Assembly: GCF_016862455.1 (NCBI RefSeq) | Contig: NZ_BOMZ01000102.1 | Coordinates: forward strand, 1 to 46,493 | Direction of reading: 5' to 3' | Length of the DNA stretch: 46,493 nt | Origin: Actinoplanes utahensis | Lineage (GTDB): Bacteria > Actinomycetota > Actinomycetes > Mycobacteriales > Micromonosporaceae | In this document: in pieces, positions 17,150 to 25,489 of the stretch | Layout: every line of letters starts with the position of its first letter | How positions within the stretch are numbered: position 1 is the first letter of the stretch | Program-made: the position numbers and the translations under genes | The notes under the pieces: model-generated | The model's input: the letters and a program-made list of their open reading frames with translations, nothing else | What the model was told of the DNA's origin: nothing | Database searches by the model: none

Positions 17150-19672
17150 ATGGCGGGCCGAACTCCTCCGGCGGGCCGGAGCCGCGCCGCGTCCACGACC
17201 AAGGGCGCGGCGGTCAGCCGTGCCCGGCAGCCGGCCGCTCGCAAGAGCACCGGCGCCAAGGCGGCCGCGCGCAAGCCGGCGGCCAAACGTCCCACCGCCG
17301 TCCGTAAGGCGCCGCCGGCGGTCGGTCCCGGCGTCGCCCGCGGCATCGGCGCGGTCTGGCTCGGCCTGGCCGGCAGCGTCGGCTGGCTGGCCCGCGGCGC
17401 CGGCCGGCAGGCCGCCACCGCCCGCGGCATCGCGCCCGAGCACCGGCGCGACGGGGCCGGGCTGTTCGTGCTCGGCGCCGCCATCCTGATCGCGGTCGCG
17501 GTCTGGGCGGGCAGCGCCGGCCCGGTCGGCGACTGGGTGGCCGACACGGTCCGGCTCTTCCTCGGCACCCTCGCGGTGCCCCTGCCGCTGCTGCTCTTCT
17601 ACGGCGCGATCCGGCTGATGCGCCAGCCCGCCGACCCCGAGCACCGCGGACGCAGCCTGGTCGGCTGGTCGGCGATCATCGTGGCCACCGGCGCGCTCCT
17701 GCACATCTCCGGGCCGGAGACCGACAACCCCACCGTCGACCAGGCGGGCGGGCTGCTCGGATTCGGCATCGGTGGCCTGCTGGAGCGGGCGGTGACCGCC
17801 TGGGTGGCCGTACCGCTGCTGCTCCTGCTCTTCGCCTTCGGTCTTCTGGTGATCACCGCGACGCCGATCGCCAAGATCCCGGAGCGGGTGGCGCTCCTGC
17901 TGGACATGGTCTCCGGCCGCTCGGGCCGGCACCAGCCGGCCGTGCCGCCTCCGCTCGTGGCGGACGACGACGAGGAGGAGACGGCCCCCGCGCCGCGCCG
18001 CCCGTCCCCGCGGCGGCGGCAGGCCGCGATGGCCGAGCCGGTCGTCCCGCTGGTCGAGGAGCCGCCGGACGACTTCGACGAAGAGCTGATCCTGCACGAC
18101 ACGGTGGCTCTGCCGAAGTTGCCGAAGACCCGCAAGAAGCCGGCGCCCGAGCACTCGCCGATGCCGCCGACCCGCGCCGAGCAGCTGGAGATCTCCGCGG
18201 TCAAGGGCGACTACCGCCTGCCGCCGCCGAACATCCTGGCCGTCGGCGCCCCGGCGAAGGCCCGCAGCCGCGCCAACGACGAGATCATGGCCGCGCTGAC
18301 CGGGGTGTTCGAGCAGTTCAACGTCGATGCCCTCGTCACCGGGTTCACCCGCGGCCCGACCGTCACCCGGTACGAGGTGGAGATCGGCCCCGGCACCAAG
18401 GTCGAGCGGATCACCCAGCTCTCCCGCAACATCGCCTACGCGGTGAAGTCGCCCGACGTGCGCATCCTCAGCCCGATCCCGGGCAAGAGCGCGGTCGGCG
18501 TGGAGATCCCCAACACCGACCCGGAGAACGTGTCGCTCGGTGACGTGCTGCGCTCCCGGGCGGCCGCCGCCGACCACCACCCGATGCTGGTGGCGCTCGG
18601 CAAGGACATCGAGGGCGGGTTCGTGGTGGCGAACCTGGCGAAGATGCCGCACATCCTGATCGCCGGCGCCACCGGCGCCGGCAAGAGCTCCTGCCTCAAC
18701 TCACTGCTGGTGTCGCTGCTGACCCGAGCGACCCCGGACGAGGTACGGCTGCTGCTGGTCGACCCCAAGCGGGTGGAGATGACCGCGTACGAGGGGATCC
18801 CGCACCTGGTCACGCCGATCATCACCAACCCGAAGAAGGCCGCGGACGCCCTGGAGTGGGTGGTCCGCGAGATGGACATGCGGTACGACGACCTCGCCGC
18901 CAACGGGGTCCGGCACATCGACGACTTCAACCGCAAGGTCCGCAGTGGCGAGATCGTCGCGCCGCCGGGCAGCGAGCGGGAGATGAAGGCGTACCCGTAC
19001 CTGCTGGTGATCATCGACGAGCTGGCCGACCTGATGATGGTCGCCCCGCGCGATGTGGAGGACTCGGTCGTCCGGATCACCCAGCTGGCCCGGGCCGCCG
19101 GCATCCACCTGGTGCTCGCCACCCAGCGGCCGTCGGTCGACGTGGTCACCGGCCTGATCAAGGCGAACGTGCCGTCCCGCCTCGCCTTCGCCACGTCGTC
19201 GCTGGCCGACTCCCGGGTCATCCTGGACCAGCCCGGCGCGGAGAAGCTGCTGGGCCGTGGTGACGGTCTCTTCCTGCCGATGGGCGCCTCGAAACCGACC
19301 CGGATCCAGGGCGCCTGGGTCGACGAGTCGGAGATCGCCGCGGTCGTCAAGTTCTGCAAGGACCAGCGTGAGCCGGAGTTCCGCCCGGACGTCACCGAGG
19401 TCCCGCAGAGCAAGAAGAAGGAGATCGACGAGGAGATCGGCGACGACCTCCAGCTGTTGATCCAGGCCATCGAGCTGGTGGTGACCAGCCAGTTCGGCTC
19501 CACCTCGATGCTCCAGCGCAAGCTGCGCGTCGGGTTCGCCAAGGCCGGCCGCCTGATGGACCTGATGGAGACCCGCGGCATCGTCGGGCCGTCCGAGGGA
19601 TCCAAGGCCCGCGACGTGCTGATCAAGCCGGACGAGCTGGAGGAGTCGCTGGCCGCCCTCCGGGTCGACTAG
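17150..19672 (+). CDS. ftsK: DNA translocase FtsK/SpoIIIE
   Basis: 840 residues. A basic Ala/Lys/Arg/Pro-rich tail of about 55 residues comes first. Four hydrophobic segments lie at about 100-250, and an acidic/proline linker at about 260-350. The motor has Walker A GATGAGKSS (about 505) and Walker B LLVIIDELADLM (about 620). The C-terminal gamma winged helix (SMLQRKLRVGFAKAGRLMDLM) reads KOPS-like sites. It pumps chromosomal DNA through the closing septum. The ATG follows a TANNNT hexamer. Its stop overlaps the stop of the convergent DUF3291 gene within CTAG. Confidence 0.97.
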   Translation: MAGRTPPAGRSRAASTTKGAAVSRARQPAARKSTGAKAAARKPAAKRPTAVRKAPPAVGPGVARGIGAVWLGLAGSVGWLARGAGRQAATARGIAPEHRRDGAGLFVLGAAILIAVAVWAGSAGPVGDWVADTVRLFLGTLAVPLPLLLFYGAIRLMRQPADPEHRGRSLVGWSAIIVATGALLHISGPETDNPTVDQAGGLLGFGIGGLLERAVTAWVAVPLLLLLFAFGLLVITATPIAKIPERVALLLDMVSGRSGRHQPAVPPPLVADDDEEETAPAPRRPSPRRRQAAMAEPVVPLVEEPPDDFDEELILHDTVALPKLPKTRKKPAPEHSPMPPTRAEQLEISAVKGDYRLPPPNILAVGAPAKARSRANDEIMAALTGVFEQFNVDALVTGFTRGPTVTRYEVEIGPGTKVERITQLSRNIAYAVKSPDVRILSPIPGKSAVGVEIPNTDPENVSLGDVLRSRAAAADHHPMLVALGKDIEGGFVVANLAKMPHILIAGATGAGKSSCLNSLLVSLLTRATPDEVRLLLVDPKRVEMTAYEGIPHLVTPIITNPKKAADALEWVVREMDMRYDDLAANGVRHIDDFNRKVRSGEIVAPPGSEREMKAYPYLLVIIDELADLMMVAPRDVEDSVVRITQLARAAGIHLVLATQRPSVDVVTGLIKANVPSRLAFATSSLADSRVILDQPGAEKLLGRGDGLFLPMGASKPTRIQGAWVDESEIAAVVKFCKDQREPEFRPDVTEVPQSKKKEIDEEIGDDLQLLIQAIELVVTSQFGSTSMLQRKLRVGFAKAGRLMDLMETRGIVGPSEGSKARDVLIKPDELEESLAALRVD

Positions 19673-20121
19673 ACCCGCACCGGCGCGGGGTACGGCTTAC
19701 GGAAGCTGAACGCCTCCGGGCCGGGGCCGTCCGTGCCCAGCCGGTGGAGGCGCTTCAGGCCCTCCGGGACGTCCGGGATGTGGCCGGCGTCGACCCACCA
19801 CAGCACCATGGCCGAGCCGCCCGGGACGAACCAGTCCCGGCGGCGGCGCAGGTAGTCGAGGTGGGAGGACTGGTAGACGTACGCCCGCAGGTGTTCCAGC
19901 GACTCCCAGACCGACATCGTGGCGATCATGGCGGGGTCCCGTGGGCCGGGCAGCGTGGACTCGTCGACATCCTCCTCCTTGAGCCGCCAGACGAAGCCGG
20001 GTGAGCGGTCGGCGAGGTCGTTCATCAGGTCGACGCCGTCACGGAACCCGGCGATCGACGGGTCTTCCAGCGGGGCTCGGAGGCGGGCGATGTTCATCTG
20101 GGCCAGGTGGAAGTCGGTCAT
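19669..20121 (-). CDS. DUF3291 protein (antibiotic-monooxygenase-like fold)
   Basis: 150 residues from the ATG at 20121, which has GGAG 8 nt upstream; a longer frame to 20157 lacks this. The DUF3291 pattern is clear: HLAQMNIARLRAPLEDP at the start, FVWRLKEE in the middle, then WESLEHLRAYVYQSSHLDYLRRRRDWF and MVLWWVDAGHIPDVPEGLKRL. This is the dimeric alpha-beta barrel type, which may bind or oxidise small molecules; the substrate is unknown. Its TAG overlaps the ftsK TAG tail to tail. It may be in one transcript with the regulator upstream (32 bp gap). Confidence 0.86.
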   Translation of the reverse strand: MTDFHLAQMNIARLRAPLEDPSIAGFRDGVDLMNDLADRSPGFVWRLKEEDVDESTLPGPRDPAMIATMSVWESLEHLRAYVYQSSHLDYLRRRRDWFVPGGSAMVLWWVDAGHIPDVPEGLKRLHRLGTDGPGPEAFSFRKPYPAPVRV

Positions 20122-20153
20122 GACGCTCACTCCACCAGCCGCGCCGTCTTTAG

Positions 20154-20801
20154 TCAATCAGAATTGTTTTTAGAGAGTGTGACGCAGCAGCGGTCGGGTC
20201 CCGGGTCCATCCGGGCCGTCCAGCCCGAGCCCTCCACCAGTCCGCTGATCAACTCCAGGTTCATCCCGCAGATCAACGGCGGGAACTGCTCCGCGAGCCG
20301 GTGGAAAGGGCAGTTGCGCAGCTCGATCCGGTCCACGCCGGGGATCGGCGCGTAGCCCTGCCCGGCGAGAACCTCGGCCGGATCGGCGCCGTCCCCCCGG
20401 CTCTGCCGGCCCTGCTCCCGGGCCACCTCGTAGAGGACCTGCTCGGCGCCCGCCCGCTCGACCGACTCGGCGAGCATCTCGGCGGCGCCGCGGTAGGAGC
20501 GGGGCGGCACGCTCACCGCGTGCTCCCGAGGCGCGATCCGGTACAGCTTGGCGGGACGGCCGGCGCCCGGCCCGGTGCGGCCCGAGCGGCGGGCGTACGA
20601 CACCTCGAGCAACCCGGCGTCCACCAGCTTGTCCAGGTGGAACGCGGCAAGCGTGCGGCCCACCCCGAGGGTCTCGGCCACCTCGTCCCGCCCCACCGGG
20701 GCCGGTCCCGCCCCGGCCACCGCGTGGTAGGCCGATCGCCGCACCCCGTCGGTGAGTGCGGCGACCACGTCGAGATCGTTCAGATCGTCGGCACTCGTCA
20801 C
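20154..20801 (-). CDS. ArsR/SufR-like winged-helix regulator with a C-terminal cysteine set
   Basis: 215 residues. The N-terminal winged helix covers about 8-75 (RRSAYHAV..., GRDEVAETLGVGRTLAAFHLDKLVDAGLLEV), with a G-x-GRPAKLYR wing. A ligand domain follows. The C-terminus carries C164 (NCPFH), C178 (ICGMN) and C205-C206 (DRCC). This spacing resembles Fe-S sensing SufR-type regulators, so an iron-sulfur cluster or metal site is plausible. The GTG start overlaps the glycosyltransferase stop (GTGA), showing coupling, and TACGAT 6 nt upstream could also give a leaderless transcript. No suf genes are nearby, so its targets are unknown. Confidence 0.82.
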   Translation of the reverse strand: MTSADDLNDLDVVAALTDGVRRSAYHAVAGAGPAPVGRDEVAETLGVGRTLAAFHLDKLVDAGLLEVSYARRSGRTGPGAGRPAKLYRIAPREHAVSVPPRSYRGAAEMLAESVERAGAEQVLYEVAREQGRQSRGDGADPAEVLAGQGYAPIPGVDRIELRNCPFHRLAEQFPPLICGMNLELISGLVEGSGWTARMDPGPDRCCVTLSKNNSD

Positions 20802-22030
20802 CCGTCGATCGTATTGCCAACCGGCTTTGGCGCTAGAGCGTCCGCCGGTTCGGGCCCCGGCTCCGGTACGGCCGGCCCACCGCGCAGCAGCTCCCGGATC
20901 ACGAGCACCAGGGCGGCGAACATCGCCAGCGCCAGCAGGCGCATGTCCACCGGCCGGGGCTGGCGCCAGCCCTGCAGGTACGGCACGTAACTCAGGAACG
21001 AGGCGACCTGCACCAGGATCGGCACCAGCCGCAGCCGGGGCACCCAGAACGCCGCCACCACCGCCAGCACGTCCGCCTGCATGAAATAGCGCTCGTGCAT
21101 GCCGGGCAGCAGGAACGGGGTCAGCAGGCTGGACGCGGCGGCGGTCAGCACGATCCGGGCCGGGTCCAGCGTCCCGCCCCGGATCAGCGCGATGTAGGCC
21201 AGCAGCAGCACGGCCGCGACCGCGAACAGGACGCCCGCCCGGCGGAACACGGCGAGGTCCGCCGCGGTCGGGTGGAGGAACGCGTAGATCGTCGGCGCGT
21301 TCAGGCCCAGGAGCCGGTACTGCCCGCTCTGCTTGGCGTAGACCAGCATCAGGTCGGTGAACGGGCGGCCGCACAGCCAGGCGGGCACGGCGAGACCGAT
21401 GTACACCGCCGGGATGACGAGCAGATGACGCACGTGCACCCGGCCGGCCAGCAGCAGCACGATCAGGACCGGGAAAACGAAGACGGCCTGCAGCTTGAAG
21501 GAGACGGCCAGCCCGAAGAATGCCATCGCGAGCCAGAGCCGGTCCCGCAGGACGTAATACAGCCCGGCCATGGTGAATGCGCTGTAGATCGAATCGCACT
21601 GGCCCCAGAAAGCGCCGTTGAGCACCACGGTGGGCAGCAGCAGCACCACGATGCCGGCGAGCGCGGTGACCCGCCGGTCCGGCCATCGCAGGCCGACGAT
21701 GCGCGCGGCGTAGACGGCGAGCACCACGTCGAAGACCACCGAGAGGGTCTTGACCAGCGTCATCACGGACAGGGGGGTGTGCGTGTGCAGCCAGGTGAGC
21801 CCGGTCAGCAGATAGAGATAAGGGGCGTTGTAGTTGGCGAAATCGTCGCCCATGGCCAGAAAGAATCCATGGCTCGCGATGTATTCGCTCCATGGCCGGA
21901 CGTACGCCGTGAAATCGTGGGTGGCGAAATCCAGCCCGACGAATCTGATCATGGCGGCGACGACGACCATCGCGCTGACGAGCAGGTGATCGGGGTGCAG
22001 TAAACGGTGCTGGAATGCCCTCACGATCAC
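20798..22030 (-). CDS. Gpi18-like GT-C mannosyltransferase family membrane protein
   Basis: 410 residues with about nine to ten hydrophobic helices. GT-C hallmarks are an acidic pair in the first loop (DFATHDFTAY, about 34-43), the NGAFWGQCDSIYSAFTMAGLYY segment (two parts, about 144-165), a helix with SFKLQAVFVFPV, and LPGMHERYFMQAD (about 315-327). This pattern is seen in the uncharacterised Gpi18-type mannosyltransferase group that uses polyprenyl-phosphate sugars. Acceptor and sugar are not known. GTG 22030 lies only 3 nt from a TAAAAT hexamer, so GTG 22024 (9 nt away) may be the true start. It is coupled to the regulator downstream. Confidence 0.82.
   Translation of the reverse strand: MIVRAFQHRLLHPDHLLVSAMVVVAAMIRFVGLDFATHDFTAYVRPWSEYIASHGFFLAMGDDFANYNAPYLYLLTGLTWLHTHTPLSVMTLVKTLSVVFDVVLAVYAARIVGLRWPDRRVTALAGIVVLLLPTVVLNGAFWGQCDSIYSAFTMAGLYYVLRDRLWLAMAFFGLAVSFKLQAVFVFPVLIVLLLAGRVHVRHLLVIPAVYIGLAVPAWLCGRPFTDLMLVYAKQSGQYRLLGLNAPTIYAFLHPTAADLAVFRRAGVLFAVAAVLLLAYIALIRGGTLDPARIVLTAAASSLLTPFLLPGMHERYFMQADVLAVVAAFWVPRLRLVPILVQVASFLSYVPYLQGWRQPRPVDMRLLALAMFAALVLVIRELLRGGPAVPEPGPEPADALAPKPVGNTIDG
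20808..20813 (-). promoter_or_regulatory. Possible internal -10 for the cysteine-rich regulator
   Basis: On the minus strand TACGAT ends 6 nt before the GTG at 20801. It lies within the last codons of the glycosyltransferase gene and could allow separate expression of the regulator. Confidence 0.4.
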
Positions 22031-22033
22031 GGG

Positions 22034-22039
22034 ATTTTA
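22034..22039 (-). promoter_or_regulatory. -10 element of the GT-C gene
   Basis: TAAAAT on the minus strand is close to the TATAAT consensus and unusually AT-rich for this window. It is 3 nt from GTG 22030 and 9 nt from GTG 22024. Confidence 0.5.
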
Positions 22040-22153
22040 ATGTCTCGATGTCCGGAACGCCGTCGCTCGACCGGACGATTGGCATCTTCGGGTGAGGCGG
22101 GGTGGCCGATGGCTACCGGCCGAGCGGTGGAAGGAGGACACACCGGTGCCCGG

Positions 22154-22159
22154 TAACCT
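22154..22159 (+). promoter_or_regulatory. -10 element of rimO (leaderless type)
   Basis: TAACCT ends 6 nt before the rimO GTG. An AAGGAGGA sequence 25-35 nt upstream is too far away to serve as a ribosome site. Confidence 0.5.
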
Positions 22160-22165
22160 TGCAGG

Positions 22166-23629
22166 GTGTCTGCATCTCCCTCTTCCCGCCGTGTAGCCCT
22201 GCTGACGCTCGGCTGTGCCCGCAACGAGGTCGACTCGGAAGAGTTGGCCGCCCGTCTCGACGCCGGCGGCTGGGAGGTCGGCACCGACGCCGAGGGCGCC
22301 GACGTCGTCGTCGTCAACACCTGCGGCTTCGTCGAGAAGGCGAAGCAGGACTCGATCGACACCCTGCTCGCCGCCGCCGACACCGGGGCCAAGGTGGTCG
22401 CCGCCGGCTGCATGGCCGAGCGGTACGGCAAGGAGCTCGCCGACAGCCTCCCCGAGGCGAACGCGGTGCTCGGCTTCGACGACTACACCGACATCACCGA
22501 CCGGCTGGAGAGCGTGCTGCGCGGCGAGGACCACCTCTCGCACGTGCCCCGCGACCGCCGCGAGCTGCTCCCGATCACGCCGGTCGAACGGCACGCCGCC
22601 AAGATCGTGGTCCCCGGCCACGCCACCGTCGACGAGCACACCCCGGCCCACCTGCGCAAGGTGTTGCGCCGCCGGCTCGACGACAGCCCGGTGGCCTCTC
22701 TCAAGCTGGCCAGCGGGTGCGACAGGCGCTGCGCGTTCTGCGCGATCCCGGCCTTCCGCGGCGCCTTCGTGTCCCGCGACCCGCAGGAGCTGCTCGCCGA
22801 GGCGGAGTGGCTGGCCAAGTCCGGGGTGCGCGAGCTGGTCCTGGTCAGCGAGAACAGCACGTCCTACGGCAAGGACCTGGGCGACCCGCGCCTGCTGGAG
22901 AAACTGCTGCCGCAGCTGGCCGCGGTCGACGGCATCGTCCGCGTCCGGGCCAGTTACCTGCAGCCCGCCGAGACCCGCCCCGGCCTGGTCGAGGCGATCG
23001 CCACCACGCCCGGCGTCGCGGCCTACTACGACCTGTCGTTCCAGCACTCCAGCGAGCCGGTGCTGCGCCGGATGCGGCGGTTCGGCTCCACCGAGCGCTT
23101 CCTCGAGCTGCTCGACTCCGCGCGCAAGCTGGCGCCCTGGGCCGGCGCCCGGAGCAACTTCATCGTCGGCTTCCCCGGCGAGACCAAGCAGGACGTGGAC
23201 GAGCTGGTCCGCTTCCTCACCGAGGCCCGCCTCGACGCCATCGGCGTCTTCGACTACAGCGACGAGGATGGCACCGAGGCCGCCGGCCTCTCCGGGAAGC
23301 TCAGCGACGCGACCGTCAAGCGGCGGTACGACCGGGTCGTCGCTCTCGCCGAGGAGCTGTGCAACCAGCGCGCCGAGGACCGCATCGGCAACACCGTCGA
23401 GGTGCTCGTCGACACCGTCGACGGCGACGAGGTCGAGGGCCGTGCCGAGCACCAGGCCCCCGAGGTCGACGGATCGACCACCCTCGTCAGCGGCGCCGGG
23501 ACCGAAGGCGTCGACCTGTCCGTGCTGCGCCCCGGCGACCTGGTCCGGGCCCGGGTCACCGGGACCGAGGGCGTGGACCTGATCGCGGTTCCGGTGGAGA
23601 TGATCTCGGCAGCCCCGGTGAAGCGGTGA
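22166..23629 (+). CDS. rimO: Ribosomal protein S12 methylthiotransferase
   Basis: A 487-residue radical-SAM enzyme that adds a methylthio group to the conserved aspartate of ribosomal protein S12. The N-terminal UPF0004 domain has C17 (LGCARNEVDSEE), C53 (NTCGFVEKAK) and C82 (AGCMAERYG) for the second 4Fe-4S cluster. The radical-SAM CxxxCxxC is C185-C189-C192 (CDRRCAFCAIP). A C-terminal TRAM domain ends the protein. LGCARNEVDSE supports RimO rather than MiaB. The GTG start follows a -10 by 6 nt. The stop overlaps the pgsA start (GTGA). Confidence 0.96.
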   Translation: MSASPSSRRVALLTLGCARNEVDSEELAARLDAGGWEVGTDAEGADVVVVNTCGFVEKAKQDSIDTLLAAADTGAKVVAAGCMAERYGKELADSLPEANAVLGFDDYTDITDRLESVLRGEDHLSHVPRDRRELLPITPVERHAAKIVVPGHATVDEHTPAHLRKVLRRRLDDSPVASLKLASGCDRRCAFCAIPAFRGAFVSRDPQELLAEAEWLAKSGVRELVLVSENSTSYGKDLGDPRLLEKLLPQLAAVDGIVRVRASYLQPAETRPGLVEAIATTPGVAAYYDLSFQHSSEPVLRRMRRFGSTERFLELLDSARKLAPWAGARSNFIVGFPGETKQDVDELVRFLTEARLDAIGVFDYSDEDGTEAAGLSGKLSDATVKRRYDRVVALAEELCNQRAEDRIGNTVEVLVDTVDGDEVEGRAEHQAPEVDGSTTLVSGAGTEGVDLSVLRPGDLVRARVTGTEGVDLIAVPVEMISAAPVKR

Positions 23630-24213
23630 CCAACGAGCCGGTGCCCGCGCCGCGCGTGGTGTCGCTCTACAACGCGGCCAACGCGCTCACCGTGGTCCGG
23701 ATCGTGCTCATCCCGGTCTTCCTGGCCCTCGTCGTCGTCTCCGAGATGAACGACCCGGACTGGCGGATCGCGGCGTGCCTGGCCTTCTGCATCGCCTCGG
23801 CGACCGACTTCGCGGACGGCTGGATCGCCCGCCGGTGGCATCTGGTCACTTCGTTCGGCAAGGTGGCCGACCCGATCGCGGACAAGGCGCTGACCGGGAC
23901 GGCGCTGGTGCTGCTCTCGGCGTACGGCGCGCTTCCCTGGTGGGTGACCGGCGCCATCCTGATCCGCGAGTGGGGTGTCACCGCCCTGCGGTTCTGGGTG
24001 ATCCGATACGGCATCATCCCGGCGTCGCGGGGTGGCAAGCTCAAGACCGGCCTGCAGACCCTCGCCATCGCCTGGTACCTGTGGCCCGTCCCGGAGCCGT
24101 TCCATCTGATCGGGGTGGCCCTGATGGGCGGCGCCCTGGTGGTGACGGTGGTTACCGGGGCCGACTACGTGGTACAGGCGCTGAAGCTGCGGCGGGACGC
24201 CCGCCGCGCCTGA
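23626..24213 (+). CDS. pgsA: CDP-diacylglycerol-glycerol-3-phosphate 3-phosphatidyltransferase (CDP-alcohol phosphotransferase)
   Basis: A 195-residue integral membrane enzyme with about five to six helices. The CDP-alcohol phosphotransferase signature D-x2-DG-x2-AR-x8-G-x3-D-x3-D is complete in DFADGWIARRWH...FGKVADPIADK (about 60-87). It makes phosphatidylglycerophosphate, the precursor of phosphatidylglycerol and cardiolipin. The GTG start overlaps the rimO stop (GTGA at 23626-23629), so it is translationally coupled. It corresponds to the pgsA copy that sits next to clgR in mycobacteria. Specificity within the family is inferred from context. Confidence 0.9.
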   Translation: MTNEPVPAPRVVSLYNAANALTVVRIVLIPVFLALVVVSEMNDPDWRIAACLAFCIASATDFADGWIARRWHLVTSFGKVADPIADKALTGTALVLLSAYGALPWWVTGAILIREWGVTALRFWVIRYGIIPASRGGKLKTGLQTLAIAWYLWPVPEPFHLIGVALMGGALVVTVVTGADYVVQALKLRRDARRA

Positions 24214-24232
24214 ATCCTTATCGGAGGCTGTG

Positions 24233-24724
24233 ATGGACATGTCGGTGGCCGCGGCGGCGGCCGTGCACGCCCTTGTCGAGCGCCGGGAGACCCTGGCGAC
24301 CGCGGAGTCGCTGACCGGCGGTCTGGTCGCCGCGACGATCGTCGAGATCCCCGGCGTGAGCGCCGTCTACCGGGGCGGACTGGTGGTCTACGCCACCGAG
24401 CTCAAGGGGCGGCTGGCGGGCGTGCCGGAGGGGTTGCTGGCCGAGCGCGGCCCGGTCGACGGCGACGTGGCCGCCCAGCTCGCCGAAGGCGCCCGGAAGC
24501 GGTGTGGCGCGGACTGGGGCGTGGCCACCACCGGCGTGGCCGGCCCGGAACCGCAGGACGGCAAGCCGGTCGGCCTGGTCTATGTCGCGGCCGCCGGTCC
24601 CGCCGGCACCGAAGTACGGGAATTGCAACTCACCGGAAACCGGGAAGCCATCCGCACCGAAAGTGTGACGGCCGTCCTGCAATTGCTGACCGACTCTCTC
24701 CGTGCTCTGCCGGTGGAGGTCTGA
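24233..24724 (+). CDS. cinA: CinA C-terminal domain protein (nicotinamide-nucleotide amidase, PncC-like)
   Basis: 163 residues, the stand-alone CinA C-terminal domain without the N-terminal molybdopterin-binding-like half. It has TAESLTGGLVAATI (about 23-36) with the catalytic Ser/Lys region, GGLVVYATELKGRL, and the ATTGVAGPEPQDGKPVGLVYVA loop. Family members deamidate NMN to NaMN for NAD recycling. ATG 24233 is chosen because GGAGG (24223-24227) lies 5 nt upstream; GTG 24230 would be too close. It is probably co-transcribed with rimO-pgsA (19 nt gap). Confidence 0.88.
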   Translation: MDMSVAAAAAVHALVERRETLATAESLTGGLVAATIVEIPGVSAVYRGGLVVYATELKGRLAGVPEGLLAERGPVDGDVAAQLAEGARKRCGADWGVATTGVAGPEPQDGKPVGLVYVAAAGPAGTEVRELQLTGNREAIRTESVTAVLQLLTDSLRALPVEV

Positions 24725-24883
24725 GCTGGGAATACATCCGGTCCTGCGCCTGTTGTCCGGTTCGGTTACGGGCCGGGCGGCCGATTGATTCGGCGGGGCG
24801 GGATGTCGGCGCGGCTCGGGCCAGGTACGGTTGCGGGAAGCCTCCGGCTTCAGCCGGCGGCCCCGCCCGCAGGAGGAGGTGCC

Positions 24884-25264
24884 ATGGTCCTGCTACGCCG
24901 CGTTATCGGCGACGCACTTCGTGCGCGCCGGCAGGGGCAGCACCGCACGCTGCGCGAGGTGTCGACCGCCGCGAACGTCAGCCTGGGATATCTGTCCGAG
25001 ATCGAGCGAGGCCAGAAGGAAGCGTCCAGCGAGCTGCTCGCGGCCATCTGTGACGCGCTCGGCGCCCGGCTCTCCGAGTTGCTCAGCGAGGTCAGCAACA
25101 CGCTGTCCCTGGCGGAGAACATGGAGGGTGTCGTGCTGGTGCCGATGGAGGACCAGGCGGCTGCCGAGCGGGACGTCTCCGTCTCGGTGCGCCAGGAATC
25201 GCCGCTGAAGGCCACGCTGCACGCCACCCGCAAACCCAAGCGGGACATCGTCTACGCCGCTTGA
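24884..25264 (+). CDS. clgR: ClgR-type XRE-family transcriptional activator
   Basis: A 126-residue protein. The helix-turn-helix lies at about 22-60 (TLREVSTAANVSLGYLSEIERGQKEASSELLAAICDAL, in two helices), closely resembling ClgR, which activates clp protease and psp genes under envelope stress. The C-terminal 40 residues are less conserved and end in YAA, a hydrophobic tail like those that make ClgR a Clp protease substrate; that is inference. AGGAGGAGG sits 4-5 nt before the ATG. Its place just before pspA-pspM matches the mycobacterial clgR-pspA-Rv2743c locus. A U-tailed terminator follows it. Confidence 0.85.
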   Translation: MVLLRRVIGDALRARRQGQHRTLREVSTAANVSLGYLSEIERGQKEASSELLAAICDALGARLSELLSEVSNTLSLAENMEGVVLVPMEDQAAAERDVSVSVRQESPLKATLHATRKPKRDIVYAA

Positions 25265-25278
25265 TCATGAAAGCTTCA

Positions 25279-25315
25279 GAGCCGGGCCGTTCCCTGGGGA
25301 CGGTCCAGCCCTTTT
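25279..25315 (+). terminator. Intrinsic terminator after clgR
   Basis: GAGCCGGGCCGT (25279-25290) pairs with ACGGTCCAGCCC (25300-25311), with two mismatches and one wobble, followed directly by TTTT. The outer ATGAAAG and CTTTTCAT also pair. It is the clearest U-tailed terminator in the window. Confidence 0.75.
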
Positions 25316-25345
25316 CATGTATCGCTCTGATTACTCAGGGGGGCG

Positions 25346-25383
25346 TAGCCTCGATGCCGGGGGAAGACCCTGAGATCCCCCGG
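25346..25383 (+). promoter_or_regulatory. Possible pspA promoter with a 5' leader hairpin
   Basis: A TAGCCT hexamer (25346-25351) is followed 5 nt later by a perfect inverted repeat, CCGGGGGA (25357-25364) and TCCCCCGG (25376-25383), with an 11-nt loop. If transcription starts near 25358, the hairpin forms the extreme 5' end of a leader of about 130 nt before pspA. It could equally be a protein-binding palindrome. No good -35 is visible. Confidence 0.4.
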
Positions 25384-25489
25384 AGGGCCCGTGACGCCGG
25401 TGGCGTCCAGCTGTCACGATGGGTTTCGCGTTACCGATGAAAACCACGGTGACGCGTCCGGTAGAGCGACATTGAGGGGACACCACGAG

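Noticed and set aside
24725..24883. ClgR operator upstream of clgR
   Set aside because: I could not find a convincing match to the GTTCGC-N5-GCG type site; only a short CCGGCT/AGCCGG hairpin is present.
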